In this document: positions 58,487 to 64,000 of the stretch, piece after piece
Numbering within the stretch: position 1 is the first letter of the stretch
Layout: every line of letters begins with the position of its first letter
Source of the DNA: [Limnothrix rosea] IAM M-220
GTDB taxonomy: Bacteria > Cyanobacteriota > Cyanobacteriia > Cyanobacteriales > MRBY01
Direction of reading: 5' to 3'
Assembly: GCF_001904615.1 (NCBI RefSeq)
Contig: NZ_MRBY01000002.1
Span: 62,001 to 126,000, forward strand
DNA length: 64,000 nucleotides
Made by a program: the position numbers and the translations under genes
Notes under the pieces: generated by a model
What the model was told of the DNA's origin: nothing
The model's database searches: none
What the model saw: the letters and a program-made list of their open reading frames with translations, nothing else

Positions 58487-59319
58487 CTGGTGGAGATGGG
58501 GATAACAGTTGTCACTGCCCTCGTTTTTCTAAACATTGTTTTGCGCTTGAGCCAGACAATCACAATCGCCGCAACAATAAAAATAAATATGTCATAGGGT
58601 TGAGCGTCGGGCCAGATCGGGTTGTTGCACTGGAAATGAAAAATGGCAGGGAGCAAAATACTGCCGCGTGAGGTGTTAAATAATGGCGTGACAATCACGC
58701 TCAGGGCAATAGAACCCGCTAAAAAGGGCGTAAAGGACCAAGCACTTTGGGGTGTACCGCTCAACAGGAATGCAGGCAGATGCCAGAATCCCCAGATTAT
58801 TCCCAAAATTAATGCTGCTCCTATGGGCGCGAACTTGCGTTGTAACAAAGGTAAAGCCAGTCCTCGCCAGCCAAATTCCTCAACTGGGCCAGTAATTATC
58901 GTCATAACTAAAGCGAGGATCAGTGACTGAAATGAGTCAAAGGGCAATGCTGTGGCGAAAAGATCACCTTTTAATGCAGAGCCGCCAAAAAATAGTAGTG
59001 GAACGCCGAAAATTAGAAAGAGATACCAAGATGGGGAGCAGCGCCAGAGGAACAATCGAGACAAATAACGTTGCAAGCCTTCTCGTCCGCTGTGAAAGGT
59101 GACGAGGATAAACGTGGCGATCGCCGGAGCCCAGACGGCCAAGATAAATAGGGGGTGTTGACCGCTCACTGCACCAAAAATCTCAGTTATCGGTTCAGAA
59201 AAAAAGATAAACAGCGCGAATAGCCCCCATGTTAAGCCGAAGGTCATCAGCAAAAACGGCACGAGGGAGACGAAAGGAATCTGATATTGTTGGTCAGCAT
59301 TTGAGGGGCGAATATTCAT
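58483..59319 (-). CDS. CPBP-family intramembrane metalloprotease
   Basis: Protein of 278 residues from the ATG at 59319. About eight hydrophobic helices carry the CPBP/Abi motifs: EEFGWRGLALPLLQ (catalytic Glu pair and Arg), FWHLPAFLL (His) and a late HFQCNN. Related to Rce1 and bacteriocin-immunity proteases; the substrate is unknown. Confidence 0.9.
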   Translation of the reverse strand: MNIRPSNADQQYQIPFVSLVPFLLMTFGLTWGLFALFIFFSEPITEIFGAVSGQHPLFILAVWAPAIATFILVTFHSGREGLQRYLSRLFLWRCSPSWYLFLIFGVPLLFFGGSALKGDLFATALPFDSFQSLILALVMTIITGPVEEFGWRGLALPLLQRKFAPIGAALILGIIWGFWHLPAFLLSGTPQSAWSFTPFLAGSIALSVIVTPLFNTSRGSILLPAIFHFQCNNPIWPDAQPYDIFIFIVAAIVIVWLKRKTMFRKTRAVTTVIPISTS

Positions 59320-59372
59320 GAAAAGTTCCCATCGAATTTGTGACAACGAAAGGGTTAAAACTGTCTCAGAGA

Positions 59373-60317
59373 TTATTTAATGAGGCGATCGCCGCGCACC
59401 AAAAAACGCCCGTCAAAGCTCATGGGTAAAGGATCGCCAGAGAATGGGGTATTGGCTAAACCGGGTCGCTGGGCATGGATATGCAAGTGGGGTTCATTAC
59501 TTGCCCCAGAGTTGCCCACTTCAGCAAGGCGATCGCCGACTTTCACATTCACCCCAGCCTGAACAGCAAGACTTTGTGGTCGAAAATGAGCCAATAAAAT
59601 ATCGATATCATCGCAGCGCAAAATGACATGATTTCCCGCGAGATTTTCCCTATCGACTTCAGGGATTTGCATATCTGGCAGATGATCAACCGCCTGAATA
59701 ATTTGACCATCACAGGGGGCTAGCACGGGCTGACCATAAATCTTGTAAGCCGACAGATCACGAGGCAAAATTCCAGTGGCTCGCCAGCCAAATCGATCAA
59801 TTTGGACAATATCCACTGCATAGCCATTGCCTCGATAGGCACGAAAACGCGGCACAGATTCATCCATGGTTTTGAGATGGGCATTAATCCGAATGTCGCT
59901 GCCACCATTGAGAATTAGATAATCTCCTCCGCGCAACGGGAAACTAAGGTTGACAGAGGGCAATGACGGTGGAAATTGTCCCAGCCAACTGCTTACGGCT
60001 TCATTCCCCGCAAATACGCCGAAAGCAACCAAGCTTGTCACGAGAACCCATCCCAGCCAATTTGATGGCATTTTTTGCGTCGGTTTATGCCATCGCCACC
60101 CAATCCCTAGGGCAATGATAAACAGCAATCCATAGAGATATGGTGTCCACCAAGGCGGCAAGATCCACAGACCCATATTGGCGATCGCCCACAAAACAGT
60201 GGCTGTAACGGCAGCCTGTAGCCAAAAACCCATCACATTACGAAGGGGGGCGATCGCCATCCAGACAATGAGCACCAAAGGTAATAAAACTTGTGTCAGC
60301 ATTAGACCAGTGATCAT
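59373..60317 (-). CDS. M23-type peptidase-like membrane protein
   Basis: Protein of 314 residues from the ATG at 60317. Three or four N-terminal helices (about 3-110) are followed by an M23/LytM-type domain (about 170-310: VLAPCDGQIIQAV, NHVILRCDDIDILLAHF, VGDRLAEVGNSGASNEPHLHIHAQ). The second zinc motif HLHIH is intact. In the first motif the position four before the Asp (GYAVD) is Gly instead of His, so peptidase activity is uncertain; it may be a non-catalytic M23 protein. Confidence 0.8.
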   Translation of the reverse strand: MITGLMLTQVLLPLVLIVWMAIAPLRNVMGFWLQAAVTATVLWAIANMGLWILPPWWTPYLYGLLFIIALGIGWRWHKPTQKMPSNWLGWVLVTSLVAFGVFAGNEAVSSWLGQFPPSLPSVNLSFPLRGGDYLILNGGSDIRINAHLKTMDESVPRFRAYRGNGYAVDIVQIDRFGWRATGILPRDLSAYKIYGQPVLAPCDGQIIQAVDHLPDMQIPEVDRENLAGNHVILRCDDIDILLAHFRPQSLAVQAGVNVKVGDRLAEVGNSGASNEPHLHIHAQRPGLANTPFSGDPLPMSFDGRFLVRGDRLIK

Positions 60318-60406
60318 AAAACCCCCATTAAATCCAAGAGTTACCACTCAAAATTTTTCTAAACGATCATCGCCCCAACCTTGAGAATCCTGCCCCAATT
60401 CACGCT

Positions 60407-61186
60407 TTAACGGTAGATGGCATTGTCAATAGTGCAACGGAAAAATTCCCCTTCTGACGCAAAGCGATCGCCGCCGAAAAACCAACCGATGCGGAGACGA
60501 GTGGGAATGGTGTAGCCCGAAAAAGTCTCGTTTTTTTCAACAATGCCGCCAAAATTCACATACCCATAAGTATCCCCGGCCGGATTTCCCCACCGTGCTA
60601 ATTTCACACTTTCCAGCAGACCAACATGATTCACACTAAGGACAAGATGGGCTGGCTCCCCAAAAATTGTAAAGTTAGCCTGGGCGGTAGATTCATCCAA
60701 ATCGAGCCATCCTATTTCCGGCTGACAGAGCACAGAGGGCAGCCACACCGCTTCGCCTTGCACTCGCCCAACCCCAGAACGGCTAACATCCTGACCCGAT
60801 GCTTGCATTACGGGAAATAACCCCAACATTTTCCATTGCATACTACCCACACCGTCCACCAATCGATCCGCTCCCCAAATGGGCAAACCTTTCATCCAAG
60901 TGGTAGCTCGCCAAACCATACCCCGCTGCCAATGGATCACTTCTTCCCCTTTAAAGGGATGCCATTGTTGCCCTAACTTGATTTCACCATGCATCCATAA
61001 TCTGACCGCAGAGGCTAGTGGTTTGTCAGCGATAGTATTGCGCAGCTGGGGGCTGATGGCAGTTTCAAGATAGCGTTTGGCAACGGGTGGGAGGTTAGTT
61101 AAAAAGTCAGGGTCAAAGGGGCGATCATGAATAAGTGGCGATCGCCATAAATCCTCCATTGAAACCAGTTTAGTATTAGCCATCAT
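60407..61186 (-). CDS. DUF6544-like protein of unknown function
   Basis: Protein of 259 residues (two possible Met at the start). Family-like pattern: LPPVAKRYLETAISPQ, RLWMHGEIKLGQQWHPF, MVWRATTWMKGLPIWGADRL, and a closing IPTRLRIGWFFGG. I recall it as DUF6544/DUF6920. No catalytic motif is visible; a lipid- or ligand-binding beta barrel is possible. Lies upstream of the M23-like gene on the same strand. Confidence 0.72.
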   Translation of the reverse strand: MMANTKLVSMEDLWRSPLIHDRPFDPDFLTNLPPVAKRYLETAISPQLRNTIADKPLASAVRLWMHGEIKLGQQWHPFKGEEVIHWQRGMVWRATTWMKGLPIWGADRLVDGVGSMQWKMLGLFPVMQASGQDVSRSGVGRVQGEAVWLPSVLCQPEIGWLDLDESTAQANFTIFGEPAHLVLSVNHVGLLESVKLARWGNPAGDTYGYVNFGGIVEKNETFSGYTIPTRLRIGWFFGGDRFASEGEFFRCTIDNAIYR

Positions 61187-61244
61187 TTCAGCCTTAGAGA
61201 CCTCCAGTTAAGGATATTTCTAAACCTTTGATTAATCCGTCCTA

Positions 61245-61556
61245 ATGTTTTATCAACTTAGCTCTACTCACACAATTCTCTTAGAAATCCAGCCAAAACA
61301 ACTCAAAAAATCTTCAGAATACCTCCAAAGAGAGAGTCAACTCATCCCAGTATATTCAAGCAATAGAAACCAACACGAAATAATCTCATTCTCTTGGTGG
61401 AGAAATATCCAACTACAGTTTAATCATTTAATCTTTACTGCTTCACTTTCATTCTATCCCCAAAAAATAATCTTCTTGGGTTTTTGTAGATCAAAACTTA
61501 TTTCTTGGTATAATTTCTTAAATATTATAAAGTCAATCAAGCTTGTCTCAAAATAA
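61245..61556 (+). CDS. Possible small AT-rich gene
   Basis: An open frame of 103 residues rich in Ile/Ser/Phe/Lys with no recognised domain. Its stop overlaps the next ATG (TAATG), a layout typical of coupled genes, which is the main argument for it. The base composition is much more AT-rich than its neighbours, so it may be foreign or spurious. Confidence 0.3.
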   Translation: MFYQLSSTHTILLEIQPKQLKKSSEYLQRESQLIPVYSSNRNQHEIISFSWWRNIQLQFNHLIFTASLSFYPQKIIFLGFCRSKLISWYNFLNIIKSIKLVSK

Positions 61557-61798
61557 TGAACCAGCCTCAATTTTTAACCGAAGACGAATCCCTTAGCGTT
61601 GATGCCGCATTATTATCAAGCCCTGAAAAATTCTTAGCTCGTCTCACTATTTCCTCCCACCGTCTGCTCACAATTATTGCTAAAGACTATGATTGTGCCA
61701 TGGGAGAATTAGAATATGCGCAGATTATTGCGTGGTTTGAGCAGGATAGTAAAACCCGTCGTGAAGAGGGAGTCGATGCGGCCGTCCTGAAGTGGTAG
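61556..61798 (+). CDS. Small conserved cyanobacterial protein
   Basis: Protein of 80 residues: acidic start MNQPQFLTEDESLSVDAALLSSPEKFLARLTISS, then a helical segment and a Trp-containing end. The TEDESLSVDAALL...FLARLTISSHRLL pattern resembles small cyanobacterial proteins of unknown function, from memory. Codon use is normal for the genome. Confidence 0.6.
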   Translation: MNQPQFLTEDESLSVDAALLSSPEKFLARLTISSHRLLTIIAKDYDCAMGELEYAQIIAWFEQDSKTRREEGVDAAVLKW

Positions 61799-62206
61799 AG
61801 TGAGGGCGCTCAATGCAGATAGTCATCCAACGACGATCGCGCTCGAATCTTTGATTTCCTCTCCCTGCCATATCTTTTTAGACGCTTGCGACGAAGAACT
61901 AGAAGCAGCAAGCTAAGATGGACAAACTTTTCGGGGATTTTGCTAAAGTTTATCACTCTTTTATCACTTCAAATATCATCGTAATACTGAGATTCTAAAG
62001 ATTCAATGTTTATCCTTTGACCCGGAGAATGTTGACTATGGTGATGGTGAGGCGAAAACGGCTGAGGCTTTTATTCAAAAATGCGGTCAGCTTCTGGAGC
62101 AGGCAAATTGTTCTTCTTTTCGAAAGCCATACTTTAGGAAGCCTTTGCCATAGAGTTTTTAATTTCTTTCAAAATAGATGTGAATTTTTATGAGTTTGTT
62201 GAGGTG
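61799..62206. other. Non-coding region with coding remnants
   Basis: About 400 bp without an intact gene. Near 62000-62154 one frame reads SFDPENVDYGDGEAKTAEAF and runs to a stop after KPLP, with no plausible start, which looks like the tail of a decayed gene. Confidence 0.5.
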
Positions 62207-62687
62207 ATTTTTTATTGTCAGGGGGATATTTTTTCAGGGGGTTAAATCCAAAAAAATTTTTAGAGAAATCAGCAAATATATTGATATTTACGAACGGGCT
62301 GTCTTGCTTATTTGGTTTAAATTAACTGATTATTTTAAGCGCAAAAATATTGATGTTAGTAGGTTGTTTTTTAAGCTGGGGGAAATCCATATTTTTATGT
62401 CTAAAAATATCTCTAAAAAAGATATTGAGTTTATTTTGCCAAATGTTGCAGTGGGTATGTGGCTTTGGGACAAGTTGCTGTTTTGAATGCTGGCGATCGC
62501 CGCGGGTGTGCTGACTGTTTTGAAGATTATTCCGCAGTTTACTTTGATGATGGGCGTGATTTTATTTGTGCTGTTTATGGCAAAGTTTCTAAACTTTTGG
62601 GCAGGAACATCTAACCTTGCAAACCACGGATATAGGCTTGGGTTAGTGGATCCTTGGGTTGTTCAAAAAATTCCGCTGTGGGGCTGA
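62207..62687 (+). pseudogene. Decayed membrane-protein gene with in-frame stop
   Basis: One frame is open from about 62207, reads YIDIYERAVLLIWFKLTDYF and then a hydrophilic stretch to LWDKLLF, a TGA at 62484, then continues in the same frame with MLAIAAGVLTVLKIIPQF and two hydrophobic helices. The stop interrupts what looks like one membrane protein. The 3' part overlaps the end of pstB. It could instead be two small genes (62304-62486 and 62487-62687). Confidence 0.45.
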
Positions 62688-63435
62688 CTTCGATCAGTTT
62701 GCCACAATGATCCTGAGTCCAGAAAAGTGCCGTTTGGTGGGCAATGCGTTTGGCTTGGGCAAGGTTGTGGGTGACGATCACAATGGTGTGGCGATCGCCT
62801 AATTCCCGAATCAAATCTTCAATCACTTGAGTCGAAATCGGATCGAGGGCACTGCAAGGTTCATCCATTAAAATCACTTCTGGTTTGAGGGCAAGGGTAC
62901 GGGCTAAACACAGCCGCTGTTGTTGCCCACCGGATAATCGCAACGCACTGCGTTTAAGGCAGTCTTTCACCTCATCCCACAGTCCCACAGCTTTGAGGCT
63001 AGATTCGATGCAGTGGTCAATGTCAGTACGCTGTTTGTAGCCATGTTCGCGCAGTGGAAAGGCGAGGTTTTTATAAATTGAAAAGGGAAAGGGATTCGGT
63101 TGCTGGAAGAGCATGCCCACCCGACGACGCAACGCAATGACATCGAGCTTTGGGTCAAAAATATTTTGTCCGGCAAGGAAAGCTTTGCCTGAAATAGAGC
63201 ATTGAGCCGTTAAGTCACACAGACGATTTAGACAGGTCAAAAAGCTACTTTTTCCTGACCCCGACGGCCCGACGATCGCCGTAATTTTTTGGGCAGGAAT
63301 TTCTAGAGAAATATCTTGAAACGCTATTTTTTCACCATATTGTAGGCTAAGTCGCTCCGTTCGCATGGACACAGGACGATGAGCAAGTTTTGACGGCGGC
63401 TGGAGAGTGGTCATCGATAATTTTTTTTTGAGCAA
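62611..63435 (-). CDS. pstB: Phosphate ABC transporter ATPase PstB
   Basis: ATPase of the high-affinity phosphate importer, 274 residues (internal Met at residue 8 possible). Walker A GPSGSGKS, Q-loop FQQPNPFPFSIY, signature LSGGQQQR and Walker B VILMDEPCSALDP are all intact; the PCSALDPIST stretch is the PstB hallmark. It follows pstA with a 13-nt gap. Confidence 0.95.
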   Translation of the reverse strand: MLKKKLSMTTLQPPSKLAHRPVSMRTERLSLQYGEKIAFQDISLEIPAQKITAIVGPSGSGKSSFLTCLNRLCDLTAQCSISGKAFLAGQNIFDPKLDVIALRRRVGMLFQQPNPFPFSIYKNLAFPLREHGYKQRTDIDHCIESSLKAVGLWDEVKDCLKRSALRLSGGQQQRLCLARTLALKPEVILMDEPCSALDPISTQVIEDLIRELGDRHTIVIVTHNLAQAKRIAHQTALFWTQDHCGKLIEVSPTAEFFEQPKDPLTQAYIRGLQG

Positions 63436-63448
63436 GTTTTTAGTGTTT

Positions 63449-64000
63449 TTAAAATTTGAGGTGGCGGCGCATCCAGTAGTTACCCAGCAAACTAGTGCCG
63501 CCGTTAATCAGTAAAAGTAGCAAAATCAAGATAGTTGCTGTGCCGTAGGCGTTCCCATTGCCATTGGAAATATTCATCGCCAAATCGTAAATATGAATCG
63601 ACAAACTGCGACCTGAATCGAGCCATGATGTGGGCATGCGATCCACATAGCCACTGGTGAAAATTAACGCAGCAGTTTCGGCGATCGCCCGACCGAGACC
63701 AAGGGTAAATCCCACAATTAAACCGGGAGTCGCAGCGGGTAAAACTAAATACCATAGCGTTTTTACTTGGGAAATGCCGAGGGATGCAGCACTCAGACGA
63801 TAGGAACGGGGTACGGCGCGCAAACCTTCCTCTGTCGAGCGAATTAGGAGGGGTAATACCATGCAGGCAAGGGTCAAGCCGCCCGCCAAAATTGAAAAAC
63901 CGAACCCCAACATTTTCACAAATAACGCATTACCAAACAGCCCAAACACGATAGATGGCACTCCGGCCAGAATATCTAAACTGCGTCGAATTAATCGGCC
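63449..64000 (-). CDS. pstA: Phosphate ABC transporter permease PstA (5' end off the window)
   Basis: The C-terminal 183 residues of the permease. The frame is open to the window edge, with LDILAGVPSIVFGLFGN at the visible start. It has the EAA loop region (AASLGISQVKTLWYLVLPAATPG), LGRAIAETAALIFT and three helices. PstC and PstS presumably lie beyond the window. Confidence 0.93.
   Translation of the reverse strand, partial: GRLIRRSLDILAGVPSIVFGLFGNALFVKMLGFGFSILAGGLTLACMVLPLLIRSTEEGLRAVPRSYRLSAASLGISQVKTLWYLVLPAATPGLIVGFTLGLGRAIAETAALIFTSGYVDRMPTSWLDSGRSLSIHIYDLAMNISNGNGNAYGTATILILLLLLINGGTSLLGNYWMRRHLKF

Overview
The window is a stretch of cyanobacterial chromosome. The evidence is a phototaxis (pix-type) operon, phycobilisome rod linkers and bilin lyases, ndhC-ndhK-ndhJ, the nitrogen regulator NtcA, a CruP-like carotenoid-cyclase relative, and very frequent HIP1 octamers (GCGATCGC). 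The phycoerythrin-type operon points to a green-light-harvesting strain. A relative of the Synechococcus PCC 7002 / Leptolyngbya PCC 7376 group would fit, but that is an impression and not shown here. No rRNA, tRNA, CRISPR array or intact insertion sequence was seen.

Layout. 1-9930 (minus): a PatA-type regulator, CheY, CheW, a six-GAF soluble chemoreceptor and a hybrid CheA cut by the left edge, in the order pixG-H-I-J-L. 10688-14242: a uracil-DNA-glycosylase-like protein, a secreted protein, a CruP-like flavoprotein and a small acidic protein. 14544-22358 (plus): a TamB-like giant and FtsH. 22829-27641: Der GTPase, a Nudix hydrolase, a small membrane protein, a RecB-like nuclease and a small conserved protein. 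27844-32815 (minus): a cpeC-cpeD-cpcL-cpeE-cpeS-cpeT rod operon. 33407-37464: a membrane protein, an M42 peptidase and an ACT-domain malic enzyme, with miniature repeats. 37993-45011: small conserved genes (Cys-rich protein, DciA-like, J-domain, DUF3143, P-loop kinase), an O-antigen-ligase-like protein, an MFS transporter and DUF29. 45143-50254 (minus): TldD with a peptide-binding lipoprotein and a small membrane protein, then an amino-acid-type binding protein. 50478-52085: ndhCKJ. 52179-54899 (minus): ntcA, DUF3084 and a YqgF-like protein. 55173-56962: fabI and rsmH. 57065-61798: a gene split by a miniature element, a secreted protein, CPBP and M23 proteases, a DUF6544-like protein and two small ORFs. 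61799-62600 is decayed. 62611-64000 (minus): pstB and partial pstA.

How the parts relate. Several loci concern light: the Pix receptor has candidate bilin-binding GAF domains, the cpe operon builds rods and includes a membrane-anchored CpcL linker, and NdhC/K/J belong to the NDH-1 complex that CpcL-type antennae have been linked to elsewhere.

The strongest unusual observations are (1) GAF6 of the Pix receptor, with two cysteines 28 residues apart as in blue/green cyanobacteriochromes; (2) a cpcL gene placed inside a phycoerythrin linker/lyase operon; and (3) a family of about 190-bp miniature inverted-repeat elements, one of which splits a membrane-anchored protein gene with a readable target duplication.
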